Positions 56,765 to 64,000 of a stretch of 64,000 nucleotides of DNA are shown here, in pieces. The stretch's first letter is position 1; each line of letters starts with the position of its first letter. The position numbers were made by a program, and so were the translations under genes. The DNA is from Sporosarcina sp. ACRSL (GTDB taxonomy: Bacteria > Bacillota > Bacilli > Bacillales_A > Planococcaceae), in the NCBI RefSeq assembly GCF_022346605.1, contig NZ_JAKRNT010000002.1, positions 186,001 through 250,000 of the forward strand, given 5' to 3'. The notes beneath the pieces were generated by a model that did no database searches, was not told the DNA's origin, and was given only the letters and a program-made list of their open reading frames with translations.

Positions 56765-57016
56765 AAAAAAACCCTCCGCCTAGTTCACGGAAGGATTGGG
56801 TATAGCTATCCAATTTTAAAATACCTCAAAAAACCCCTGCAAATAGGGAGCAACCGTTTGAGGAAATGACTTAAAAGTGGACAGACCAATCCTGTTTTCC
56901 GTAAGAATCAACCATGCTCTTTTTCCGGAATTACAAGATTAGTTGTACATCGTCCACACGTCATTCCTTTCCTTTATAAGTGTCTTCATTATACTCAATT
57001 GCGAAAGGTCTTTCAA
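56765..57016 (-). promoter_or_regulatory. Attenuator leader and promoter of the ABC-F gene
   Basis: The promoter is TTGAAA (57011-57016)-17 bp-TATAAT (56988-56993). The approximately 245-nt leader holds the 14-codon ORF, a first terminator-like hairpin (56824-56863) and a second, CCTTCCG/CGGAGGG plus TTTTTT (56765-56794). The segment 56886-56904 can pair with 56785-56799 and block the second terminator. Confidence 0.85.
56871..56915 (-). CDS. 14-codon upstream ORF (leader peptide)
   Basis: The ORF encodes MVDSYGKQDWSVHF followed by TAA. A weak GGAAAAAGAG site precedes the ATG at 56915. Codons 5-10 contain the antiterminator arm, so the state of a translating ribosome would decide between terminator and antiterminator. 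This is a structural inference; translation is not shown. Confidence 0.65.
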   Translation of the reverse strand: MVDSYGKQDWSVHF

Positions 57017-57037
57017 CGAAAAATTCAGATAGTGGAC

Positions 57038-57589
57038 CTATTGCAAGGCCTCTTCCTTCCAAATTCGCTCAACTCGCGCACCATCATTCGTCACTTGAAC
57101 ACGATAGACATCCGGATTCGTCAGTGATTGCCATTCCTGAAAACCAATCTGCTCATCGAAGCATCTCAACAGCAATGTCATCAGATTTCCATGTGTGACA
57201 AGAACAGTTTTCGAGCTGTCCGGCAGTTCATCGACCACTTTACAAACACGGTCCATCGCTTCGTAGGAAGACTCCCCACCTTCATATTTCAAATGAAAAT
57301 CGAGGAAGGTTTCTTCCAATTTCAACAGCCAATCTTCAAAGTTATACGTGCTTAACGTCCGTTCCGCTAGTCGGCTGTCTTCTTCCATGTGGATCCTTTT
57401 CCTGTCGGCAATCGGTTCCGTAGTTCTCCTTGCACGGACGAAAGGACTTGAAATGACCCGATCTACTTCAATTTCCGCAAAAAAGTCCGCTAGTTTCTCG
57501 GCCTGGATGATTCCTTCCGCGGTTAAATCCGCATGCGGTGACTGTCCGTCTGCAGCACAATGACGAACGATATAAATTGTCTTCTCCAC
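57038..57589 (-). CDS. Histidine phosphatase (phosphoglycerate mutase superfamily)
   Basis: A 183-residue phosphatase. The phospho-accepting histidine is in IYIVRHCAADG (the usual RHG is RHC), with ISSPFVRARRTTEPIA and the second histidine in VLVTHGNLMTLLL. Substrates in this family range from sugar phosphates to nucleotides. GTG 57589 is chosen because GGAGGTG lies just upstream. The ABC-F promoter lies immediately downstream. Confidence 0.88.
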   Translation of the reverse strand: MEKTIYIVRHCAADGQSPHADLTAEGIIQAEKLADFFAEIEVDRVISSPFVRARRTTEPIADRKRIHMEEDSRLAERTLSTYNFEDWLLKLEETFLDFHLKYEGGESSYEAMDRVCKVVDELPDSSKTVLVTHGNLMTLLLRCFDEQIGFQEWQSLTNPDVYRVQVTNDGARVERIWKEEALQ

Positions 57590-57724
57590 TATAAACACCT
57601 CCATTCCTTTTTTCCCTTACATCATATAAAGAAAACATTGTTAGAGTTGCGTCAATTATAACACTCTTCTAACAGCATAAAAATCTACCGGCAAGGAATC
57701 ATAAAAGGGCAGGAGGTGTAAAAC

Positions 57725-57910
57725 ATGAAGGAACCGAAAAAATTCACTGAAGCAGGAACCGATATCGAAGAAGTGAAACGGCAAAATGCGAACTCCGGAT
57801 TAAGTTATAACGAAGTGAAAAATCTCCTTGCCCAAACCGGCGGCAAAGGGACTGCGAAGTACAGCGACACGGATCCAATGGAAATTCGAAAAGCGAATGA
57901 GCCAAAATAA
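57725..57910 (+). CDS. Small acid-soluble spore protein, gamma type
   Basis: A 61-residue hydrophilic protein. TDIEEVKRQNANSGLSYNEV and AKYSDTDPMEIRKANEPK resemble short gamma-type SASPs of Planococcaceae as I remember them; gamma SASPs are amino acid stores in the spore core and do not bind DNA. GCAGGAGGTGTAAAAC precedes the ATG. A SigG-type promoter is possible (GCATA and CATAAAA near 57675-57704), but its spacing is long. Confidence 0.78.
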   Translation: MKEPKKFTEAGTDIEEVKRQNANSGLSYNEVKNLLAQTGGKGTAKYSDTDPMEIRKANEPK

Positions 57911-57913
57911 TGA

Positions 57914-57946
57914 AAAGACCGGTTCCATGTCTGGAACCGGCCTTTC
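57914..57946. terminator. Bidirectional terminator
   Basis: CCGGTTCC and GGAACCGG form a perfect 8-bp stem with A- and T-rich flanks between the convergent SASP and hydrolase genes. Confidence 0.85.
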
Positions 57947-58910
57947 ATTTCATATAGCGATCAAGAAAATGACCGACTTTCAATTTATACGTATCTCCGG
58001 CAAGGGCATACGCCTCTCCGTGATTTGCTTTCGGGACGAGGAATATTTCAGTTTCACTCGACGTGTTCTCTTCCAATTCCCCAGCCATTTCCGTCGGCAC
58101 AAATGTATCATTCATTCCATGAATATAAAAAACGGGTACACTCGTCTTCTTCACTTGCTTCAGAGCGCTTGCCTCCCTGAATGAATACCCGGCACGCACT
58201 TTCGTCAACGCGCTCGTGCTATCCAATAGCGGGAATGCGGGAAGATGGAACATCCGGTTCATTTGGTAGGTGAACAATTGGTAGACCGATTGGTATGGAC
58301 TGTCTGCGATGATCGCCTTCACTTGACGGGGAAGTTCTTCCTCACCGCTTGCCATTAATACGGTAGCCGCCCCCATGGATAACCCGTGGTATGCCACTTC
58401 CGTCGATGGTCCAAGTTTCTGCACTAACATATTTGTCCAATCAATCACATCGAGCCGTTCCGGCCATCCAAATCCGTAATAATCGCCCTCACTCTTACCA
58501 TGCCCTCTCGCATCCGGCATGAAGATGTTGTAGCCTAGTTCATTATGATAATACTGGCCGAAGAGCCCCATTTGCTTAGCATTGCCTAAATAGCCATGCG
58601 TCAAGACGACAACTTTATTTGTCGGTCTTGCAGCGGGCAAATAATACCCTGTAAGCTTTAGACCATCCCGCGAAGAGAGGTGGAGAGTTTCAAACTTCTG
58701 TACGGAGACCCATTTTTTCCAATCCCCATTCAAATATAGGTCCATCGTCTCATCCGCCACTTTCAAATCGGCATTCCCTTGCAAGTATTCTTTCGGGCCG
58801 CGCTTGACCGCCAGCTCATAGAAAAAGAAGCTGCCCACGATCTGTATAATCAGGAAGACGGTTGTCAACAGAAACAATAACTTCTTCCAATTTATTTTAA
58901 TTGTTCTCAT
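57945..58910 (-). CDS. Membrane-anchored alpha/beta hydrolase (YqkD-like)
   Basis: A 321-residue hydrolase with an N-terminal anchor (about residues 10-32). The nucleophile is in YHGLSMGAATVLMASG, with VLTHGYLGNAKQMG, DARGHGKSEG and ANHGEAYA supplying the other conserved elements. It resembles B. subtilis YqkD. The active site probably faces outward. Substrate unknown. Confidence 0.86.
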   Translation of the reverse strand: MRTIKINWKKLLFLLTTVFLIIQIVGSFFFYELAVKRGPKEYLQGNADLKVADETMDLYLNGDWKKWVSVQKFETLHLSSRDGLKLTGYYLPAARPTNKVVVLTHGYLGNAKQMGLFGQYYHNELGYNIFMPDARGHGKSEGDYYGFGWPERLDVIDWTNMLVQKLGPSTEVAYHGLSMGAATVLMASGEEELPRQVKAIIADSPYQSVYQLFTYQMNRMFHLPAFPLLDSTSALTKVRAGYSFREASALKQVKKTSVPVFYIHGMNDTFVPTEMAGELEENTSSETEIFLVPKANHGEAYALAGDTYKLKVGHFLDRYMK

Positions 58911-59060
58911 TCCCCTTATAGTATCTTGGCATTAGCTGCCTACCATTATTATACAAGATAAACAGAAAAGAATGAATAACATAATTCCTTTTTCATAAAA
59001 TTGGCATGCATCTAATGAGATAAGGAGGAGATTTTTGTGATAGGTCCAACTATATGCAAT

Positions 59061-59110
59061 AAAAAAAAAGCCACGACCGATCGCAGGGGGGACGCAATCG
59101 GTCGTGGCTT
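59061..59110 (-). terminator. Strong terminator after the 49-residue gene
   Basis: A perfect 14-bp stem AAGCCACGACCGAT/ATCGGTCGTGGCTT (59068-59081 and 59097-59110). On the minus strand it is followed by a T9 run. Confidence 0.93.
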
Positions 59111-59115
59111 ATTCA

Positions 59116-59265
59116 TTATTGCTCTCTTTCACGAATTTTATTCTCCGGTTCTTTTGCTGCTCTGTCGGCCCTCTTGAATTCCTTCGCATACAGCACTTCC
59201 TGGGTCGCACTCAAACCGTTGTTTTTCTCGGTGAAACTTTTATGCGGTTCTTTTTTCCGGCTCAT
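59116..59265 (-). CDS. Small basic protein, YfhE-like
   Basis: A complete 49-residue gene. ATG 59265 follows GGAAAGGAGCGCTTGACA, and the gene ends at a strong terminator. The core TQEVLYAKEFKRADRAA resembles what I remember of the YfhE family of short Bacillales proteins of unknown function. It is highly charged and likely helical. Confidence 0.78.
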   Translation of the reverse strand: MSRKKEPHKSFTEKNNGLSATQEVLYAKEFKRADRAAKEPENKIREREQ

Positions 59266-59354
59266 TGTCAAGCGCTCCTTTCCATCCATTTACAATCAGT
59301 CTCCCCGGACGGTTGAAGTTTAATCAAATATTTATCACGCCGTAGCCGCCAGAT

Positions 59355-60623
59355 TTACTTTACCGGAATTTCAATTTTGTAATCAACCGGCTTCATATGA
59401 TGCATCCCCTTAATATGCATATAATCCGGTGTCGTCTCTAATGGAAATACTAATGTACGTACCTTCAAAATCCTTCCGTTATATAGCTTTTCAAAGTCTT
59501 GCCCAACGGTTGTTTCAAGCGGGGTTGAACTTCCCTCACCCTCGATTGTTACACCATCGAAAAGGATATCATCATTAGAAGCAATAGTAATTTCCACACT
59601 GTCTTTCGTTTGTACAACATCTCTCACCCACAAATCCTCTCCTTTTAGGAGGAACGGGTGCTCACTTATTGTACTAAGCGGAATCTTTTCATCGACGATT
59701 GTATAGCCAACAAATTCCTTAACGACCAAATCCAAAGAATCCAACTCCTTTGGCAATGCATCATAACGCAATTCAAATGTAGTGCCGCCCAGTTTGGTGG
59801 TGATGCCGCTACCCATCATCTCAACGGACTTTCCGTTCGCACGCAACTCTACTTTTTCAAAAGGGAGATTGATTCGACTCAAATTCCCCACATTCATGGT
59901 TCCTTTAATTATTGTTACTGTAGGAGTAGCTGTAATTGCTTTGAATGTGATTGTCCCTTTGTCGACTTTCACTGTTTGATTGATCTTTTGCTGGATTTCG
60001 GATTGCATAGCCTTATTCGGGTCATAAGGGAATGAAATACTTCCTGATATCGATCTGCCATCTTTCGTCAACTTTGTAGCTTCCAATGTTAATGTTTTCG
60101 CAAACGGGTTAACGGGATCGAAAAACATTTGCCCTTTTATTTCAGATTGTTCTTCATTGATAATCGACGTTCCGGCACCCCTGCTAGAATTCGTCAAAAA
60201 TCCTTTGATGCTTGCAAATGTAATACCTTCATTGTCCTCTGAATTCATTAGCGTATAATAAAGGATCAATTGATTGGCATCCGTCATTATGCCGTCCACC
60301 GTCAACTCCGTTCCATCTTCAAGTAGAACCTGCTTTCCAATTGTCTGTCCCATTCCTTGTTCATTCAATTCAGCGAGGGTGCCGCTCATCACTTCATCAA
60401 AGCCGATTATTTTCTTCCCATAATACGCCAAACCGTTGTAGTTATATCCGACAAGGCATACGAATAACAAGGCAGCAACCGCTAGTGGCCACTTCGGTTT
60501 CAACTTTTTCTTTCTCGGGACTTTATCTAGTGCCTGCCTTAGCCGCCCTTCCAACTCGTTCGGTGCTTTTATTTTATTCAAACGCTCATGCTCTTCGGCC
60601 AAACGTTTTTCAATTTCATTCAT
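59355..60623 (-). CDS. Membrane anti-sigma-like protein (DUF4179 type)
   Basis: A 422-residue single-span protein. The cytosolic N terminus of about 45 residues (MNEIEKRLAEEHERLNKIKA) is the likely sigma-binding part; the span is near 50-68 (WPLAVAALLFVCLVGYNY); the rest is extracellular, with DGIMTDANQLILYYTLMNSE and NPFAKTLTLEATKL typical of DUF4179. ATG 60623 overlaps the sigma gene by 8 bp, so it is co-translated. Confidence 0.85.
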   Translation of the reverse strand: MNEIEKRLAEEHERLNKIKAPNELEGRLRQALDKVPRKKKLKPKWPLAVAALLFVCLVGYNYNGLAYYGKKIIGFDEVMSGTLAELNEQGMGQTIGKQVLLEDGTELTVDGIMTDANQLILYYTLMNSEDNEGITFASIKGFLTNSSRGAGTSIINEEQSEIKGQMFFDPVNPFAKTLTLEATKLTKDGRSISGSISFPYDPNKAMQSEIQQKINQTVKVDKGTITFKAITATPTVTIIKGTMNVGNLSRINLPFEKVELRANGKSVEMMGSGITTKLGGTTFELRYDALPKELDSLDLVVKEFVGYTIVDEKIPLSTISEHPFLLKGEDLWVRDVVQTKDSVEITIASNDDILFDGVTIEGEGSSTPLETTVGQDFEKLYNGRILKVRTLVFPLETTPDYMHIKGMHHMKPVDYKIEIPVK

Positions 60624-61140
60624 GGGACTCACCCCCATACGCTTCTCGTATTTTTTTCAACCCTTGAAAGATCCTCGATTTCACCGTTCCGACCGAAACA
60701 TTCGTTATCGCAGCGACCGTCTCATAATCCAAGTCATGAAAGTATTTCAATTGAATGGCTTCTTTCTGATATTCATTCACACACTTCAACATGTCTTGGA
60801 GTTCCATCTGCTGTTCGCTTAGACGGTAAGGATCATGTGTAATCTCATGCGATTCCCATTCATCCAGCAAAACTGTTTTATGCCGCTTCTTTACTATCTG
60901 CTTGCAACGATTCACAAGAATGGTTTTGCTCCAGCTATAAAAGGCCGTTTCCTTTTTTAGCTGGTCTATATTCTCATATAAACTGACGATCATCTCTTCC
61001 ATCGCATCCATGGCGTCATGTTCATTTCTCATATACGTCAAGGCAAGACGGTAGTAATCGTCCCGCTGATCCATGATCAGTTGAAGCAATGCCTCTTTGT
61101 TCCCCTTTTTTGCCTTTTTGACTAACCGAACGACCTTCAC
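60616..61140 (-). CDS. ECF-type RNA polymerase sigma factor
   Basis: A 174-residue sigma-70 family factor with region 2 (ALTYMRNEHDAMDAMEEMIV, then FYSWSKTILVNRCKQ) and region 4 (HDLDYETVAAITNVSVGTVK). Such factors control envelope or stress responses. It is encoded with its presumed anti-sigma and is divergent from the PadR gene 143 bp away. No autoregulatory ECF promoter was resolved. Confidence 0.92.
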   Translation of the reverse strand: MKVVRLVKKAKKGNKEALLQLIMDQRDDYYRLALTYMRNEHDAMDAMEEMIVSLYENIDQLKKETAFYSWSKTILVNRCKQIVKKRHKTVLLDEWESHEITHDPYRLSEQQMELQDMLKCVNEYQKEAIQLKYFHDLDYETVAAITNVSVGTVKSRIFQGLKKIREAYGGESHE

Positions 61141-61212
61141 GACCTCACCTCTCCCCTATAAGAGTCATCATACCTTTAAAAAGTTCATTTCTCCTATAAA
61201 TAAAAATGTCTC

Positions 61213-61259
61213 TTGTACATATATGTCACACCGTGATATAGTCGAGATACGACATATAT
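61213..61259 (+). promoter_or_regulatory. padR promoter with inverted-repeat operator
   Basis: TTGTAC (61213-61218) and TATAGT (61237-61242) are 18 bp apart. ATATATGTC (61219-61227) and GACATATAT (61251-61259) are perfect inverted repeats flanking the -10 box, and CGACATATGG follows near 61264. The site resembles PadR operators with ATGT/ACAT halves, so autorepression is likely. Confidence 0.7.
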
Positions 61260-61283
61260 TGATTCGACATATGGGGGAACCTT

Positions 61284-61607
61284 ATGGATAAGTTGATAAA
61301 GAAGTATGTGCCGATGACGGAAACCGCCTTTTATATACTGCTTTCACTAACCGAACCCAGACACGGATATGGGATTATTAAGCGGGTTGAGGAATTGACA
61401 GATGGTCGCCTACGACTTGGTTCCGGCACCATTTATGGCACGTTAACAAAAATGCAAAAGGATACAATGATCACTGTTTTTGCGGATGACAAACGGAAAA
61501 CAATTTACGAAGTGACTGCTAGCGGAAAACTGGTCATGCAGGCTGAAATGGAAAGGCTAAAAGAATTGCACGCAAACGTATTGCGATTTGAGGAGGACTT
61601 CTTATGA
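61284..61607 (+). CDS. PadR-family transcriptional regulator
   Basis: A 107-residue winged-helix regulator. FYILLSLTEPRHGYGIIKRV, then RLGSGTIYGTLTKMQKD and KTIYEVTASGKLVMQAEMER are typical. Members of this subgroup often pair with DUF2812 membrane proteins. It overlaps the downstream gene by 4 bp. Confidence 0.94.
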   Translation: MDKLIKKYVPMTETAFYILLSLTEPRHGYGIIKRVEELTDGRLRLGSGTIYGTLTKMQKDTMITVFADDKRKTIYEVTASGKLVMQAEMERLKELHANVLRFEEDFL

Positions 61608-62704
61608 AAAAAGCTAAGTTGTTTTGGAGTTATCGAATAGATCATACTGAACAATGGCTATCACAAATGGCGAGGGACGGTTATCACCTAACTCGTTTTA
61701 ATCCGTTATTACGCTTGTTTTCATTTGACAAAGGTCCGAGCACTTCAACTTCGTATGCCATTCAATATGATAAAACCGAGATTACATCCGGACTACTCAC
61801 TTCGGGTTGGGAAACGGCCACCACTTCGGGGAAATGGCGGATTTTGAAAAATGAATCGCTGGAGATCACATCCCGTCCAATGCGCGATGCGATTCTAAGA
61901 CGAACTCGATTGCATGCCTATATCTTTCTAATTCTCTCAACACTTTGGTTGACTCTCCAATTTCCTTTCTTCTTCATTTGGGGAATTGCTAGCCACGCGA
62001 CGACAGGGAAAATAATGGTCATGCCTATACTAATTCCCCTCATCATTTTCTTGTCTTTAGCTGGTCTTACCGTTTTCATATTTCGAGCCTATCGGAAGTT
62101 TGAAGTCAAAGAGATGGGGGCAACGATCGAAAAGTCGAGCCTCGGACAAAAGGTTCGCAAACTACGTCTTGGATGGATGTATCAACCATTGCAAACAAAA
62201 GAATGGCTTGAAAGATTGGCGCTCGAAGGACTGGAGCTTGAATCCGTTACTGCCGCTGTTTTCACATTTCGGGAGACGAAACCTCAGCTCATCAGCTACG
62301 AAGTGAGTTTCGAGCCGAAAGTGAATACTGATTTTTATTCATTCCATCAAGATGCCGGTTGGAAACTTAAATTCACATCTAATACGACATGGCTTAACTA
62401 CTCCATTTGGGCAATGCCTTACGAAAAAGGCGAAGAAGTTCCAGCATTCAGCTACGACACGAAGGAAAAAATGCGTTATGTAAGAAGGGCGTTTGCCATG
62501 AATTTAAGTATGGGAGCCTTCATCCTGCTCGTCAGTTTTCAATCACTTTACGTAAACATTTACATCGGTTCCACTCCCTTTTTCGAATGGTCCTTGATGG
62601 GAGCCATCCGCATACTATTAGTAGTTTGTATCCTCGCATGGATCGTGTTGTTCACAAAAATCATTGCAGGTTATCGAAGAGAAATGAAAATGTTGCATCT
62701 TTAA
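61604..62704 (+). CDS. DUF2812 membrane protein
   Basis: A 366-residue protein with two DUF2812-like modules (EQWLSQMARDGYHLTRFNPL and KEWLERLALEGLELESVTAA) and four spans (about 105-127, 137-160, 302-322, 333-355). The modules sit in the cytosol or at the membrane face. Such proteins are often encoded with PadR repressors; the function is unknown. AGGAGGACTTCTT precedes the ATG. Confidence 0.88.
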   Translation: MKKAKLFWSYRIDHTEQWLSQMARDGYHLTRFNPLLRLFSFDKGPSTSTSYAIQYDKTEITSGLLTSGWETATTSGKWRILKNESLEITSRPMRDAILRRTRLHAYIFLILSTLWLTLQFPFFFIWGIASHATTGKIMVMPILIPLIIFLSLAGLTVFIFRAYRKFEVKEMGATIEKSSLGQKVRKLRLGWMYQPLQTKEWLERLALEGLELESVTAAVFTFRETKPQLISYEVSFEPKVNTDFYSFHQDAGWKLKFTSNTTWLNYSIWAMPYEKGEEVPAFSYDTKEKMRYVRRAFAMNLSMGAFILLVSFQSLYVNIYIGSTPFFEWSLMGAIRILLVVCILAWIVLFTKIIAGYRREMKMLHL

Positions 62705-62799
62705 ATAGGTTGCGGGGCACCGAATTATTTCTACCCAAAACGGCACAGCTGTCATGGTTGTCCGCGTTGCAATCGAGTATAGTAGTAGCAGGTGATGAT

Positions 62800-63567
62800 A
62801 TGAAAACAAAAATATATATCGACAATAAACGATTCATTGCAGGAACGACGTTGAAAGATGAACGTCTGCCGGAGCATAATAATATGGCGTTTCACGCAAG
62901 TTTGAATCCGGAGTCTGTCCTAGAAAACCGGAAGCGGTTGGCGGCTTCCCTCCAATGCAAATTACAGGATTTCGTCTCCGCCAGTCAAACGCATAGCACA
63001 AATTTCCACAAAGTGACACTTTCCGATAAGGGGCGCGGCGCTGAAGTTGGAGCAACCGCCATCCCAAACACGGACGCGCTTTATACAACTGAACCAAATA
63101 TTTTACTATGCAGCTTCACTGCAGATTGCGTTCCGGTCATTTTTTGGAATGAAGTGAATGGTCTCATTGGAGTCATCCACTCCGGCTGGAAAGGAACCGT
63201 CCAGGAAATCACTTTAAACGTCTTTGAGCATTTGAAAACTGCTGAAGGATGTAAGGCTGAAGATTTCCATGTACAAATCGGTATGGCGCTCAGTCAGGAG
63301 AAATTCGAAGTGGACGAGGATGTGTATGTGAAGTTCAAAGCACTCGAGTACGCGGATGAATTTATGTATTTCAATGAACCAACGAATAAATACCATATCG
63401 ACAACCAGAACACCGTGAAAAAACAATTAGAACTTGCAGGTGTTCCGGAAGACCGGATCACGATTGATCGGACATGTACCTACATAAGCCCAGATGGATT
63501 CTCGTACCGCCAAGACAAGAAAACGGGGAGACATATGAGCTTTATTATGAGACATGCCGACGAGTAA
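62800..63567 (+). CDS. pgeF: Peptidoglycan editing factor / purine nucleoside phosphorylase-like (YfiH family)
   Basis: A 255-residue YfiH/DUF152 protein with the metal-binding motifs SASQTHSTN, SFTADCVPVIFWN and VIHSGWKGTVQEIT. Family members act on purine nucleosides or remove wrong residues from peptidoglycan precursors. ATG 62800 with AGCAGGTGATGAT is the true start; the same frame is open for 130 codons upstream, but that stretch lies inside the DUF2812 gene. This appears to be a second, non-ylm-locus copy. Confidence 0.88.
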   Translation: MKTKIYIDNKRFIAGTTLKDERLPEHNNMAFHASLNPESVLENRKRLAASLQCKLQDFVSASQTHSTNFHKVTLSDKGRGAEVGATAIPNTDALYTTEPNILLCSFTADCVPVIFWNEVNGLIGVIHSGWKGTVQEITLNVFEHLKTAEGCKAEDFHVQIGMALSQEKFEVDEDVYVKFKALEYADEFMYFNEPTNKYHIDNQNTVKKQLELAGVPEDRITIDRTCTYISPDGFSYRQDKKTGRHMSFIMRHADE

Positions 63568-63605
63568 GAGTGCATTTCGCAATGGGCATTGCCGATCATT
63601 AATAA

Positions 63606-63655
63606 GAAAAGGAGTACCGTCCTGCATTCGACAAAGCAGGATTGGTACTCCTTTT
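63606..63655. terminator. Bidirectional terminator after pgeF
   Basis: AAAAGGAGTACC and GGTACTCCTTTT form the outer stem with CCTGC/GCAGG inside. It separates pgeF from the convergent repeat ORF. Confidence 0.9.
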
Positions 63656-63711
63656 GTATCGGTCGGTACATTCATTGAATTTTGATTTGCTTACTATCTA
63701 GTTCTCGAAAA

Positions 63712-64000
63712 TTAGAAAAATCGGTTACGACACGTGGCCCGATTTCGACAATTCGGTCGAAAATTAATAGGTTTGTTTCGGTTACGCGAAGTGACTCGTC
63801 TTCTACTTGTACGGCGACGATTTCGTGAAGTTATCCGCATTCTACTTGTACGGCGACGATTTCGTGAAGTTACCCGCATTCTACTTGTGCGGCGACGATT
63901 TCCACCACACCCACATGACGAAACCCGCATTCTGCTAGTGCGTTTGCGATTACGCGAAGTTACCCGTACTCTGCTTGTGCATTTGCGATTGCGAGAAGTT
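63712..64000 (-). CDS. Arginine-rich 13-residue repeat protein (cut by window edge)
   Basis: The minus strand stays open from the right edge to TAA at 63712, about 95 codons. The product is made of a 13-residue repeat, NRRRTSRMRVTSR and variants, with a Cys-containing break (CGCGG) and a Cys-bearing tail (NCRNRATCRNRFF). Arginine exceeds one third. It could be a CotG-like spore coat or other DNA/polymer-binding basic protein. The start is outside the window, so a chance open frame in a tandem repeat cannot be excluded. Confidence 0.5.
   Translation of the reverse strand, partial: TSRNRKCTSRVRVTSRNRKRTSRMRVSSCGCGGNRRRTSRMRVTSRNRRRTSRMRITSRNRRRTSRRRVTSRNRNKPINFRPNCRNRATCRNRFF
63795..64000. repeat. 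39-bp tandem repeat, at least five copies
   Basis: Units such as TACTTGTACGGCGACG, followed by ATTTCGTGAAGTTACCCGC, repeat every 39 bp (13 codons). One copy near 63895 carries a 12-bp insertion, and the array continues past the right edge. Confidence 0.93.

Noticed and set aside
59037..59166. GTG open frame after a strong AAGGAGGAG site on the plus strand
   Set aside because: It runs through the terminator stem and antisense to the better supported 49-residue gene; the product has no sensible composition. A short peptide cannot be wholly excluded.
62407..62799. Extended N terminus for pgeF
   Set aside because: The frame is open but lies within the DUF2812 coding sequence in another frame; ATG 62800 has a ribosome site and matches the family start.

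Overview
The window looks like a chromosomal segment of a spore-forming member of the Bacillales, most likely a Planococcaceae species of the Sporosarcina type. The reasons are the Bacillus-like order of the rpoB-to-ctsR block, a SAM-I riboswitch, a T-box and an L10 leader, a CotD-like coat protein, a gamma-type SASP, moderate GC, frequent TTG/GTG starts behind strong AGGAGG sites, and several families of intergenic repeats. The genus is an inference from remembered gene order and protein style; no search was run. There are no rRNA or tRNA genes, no insertion sequences, no prophage and no CRISPR.

Region 1 (1-20.5 kb, all minus strand) is core information processing. Read in the direction of transcription it runs ctsR-mcsA-mcsB-clpC-radA-yacL-ispD-ispF-gltX, then a cysteine T-box, cysE-cysS-mrnC-rlmB-rae1-sigH-rpmG-secE-nusG-rplK-rplA, then an L10 leader, rplJ-rplL, an RsmC-like methyltransferase and the start of rpoB. 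CtsR boxes lie at both the ctsR and the clpC promoters. disA, which sits between radA and yacL in Bacillus subtilis, is missing here.

Region 2 (20.5-25 kb) is repeat-rich intergenic DNA followed by a large unknown membrane protein, a small membrane protein and bioY with a likely BirA operator.

Region 3 (25-31 kb) is a methionine operon: SAM-I riboswitch, yitJ and metH. It is flanked on both sides by degenerate six-copy 20-22 bp repeats. A CotD-like gene follows.

Region 4 (31-39 kb) holds a photolyase, a 57-residue gene, a DCC-family thiol protein, a secreted SGNH hydrolase with SLH domains, an aldehyde dehydrogenase with its DUF779 partner, and an HtrA-type protease.

Region 5 (39-49 kb) is a peptide-scavenging island: a regulator of unusual design, an Opp transporter whose two ATPases are fused in one 668-residue chain, a type II-like asparaginase, a class-I-glutamine-amidotransferase-like (C26) hydrolase, an M19 dipeptidase and an OppA lipoprotein. 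It is arranged divergently around one 276-bp regulatory gap.

Region 6 (49-64 kb) is accessory: a two-component system, small membrane proteins, two alpha/beta hydrolases, a VmlR-like ABC-F ATPase with a well-formed attenuator and a 14-codon upstream ORF, a histidine phosphatase, a SASP, an ECF sigma/anti-sigma pair, a PadR/DUF2812 pair, pgeF, and an arginine-rich 13-residue repeat ORF that runs off the right edge.

The most unusual material is non-coding: four arrays with a 20-22 bp (two helical turn) period, two copies of a terminal-inverted-repeat element, a 61-bp tandem hairpin repeat, and the ABC-F leader.
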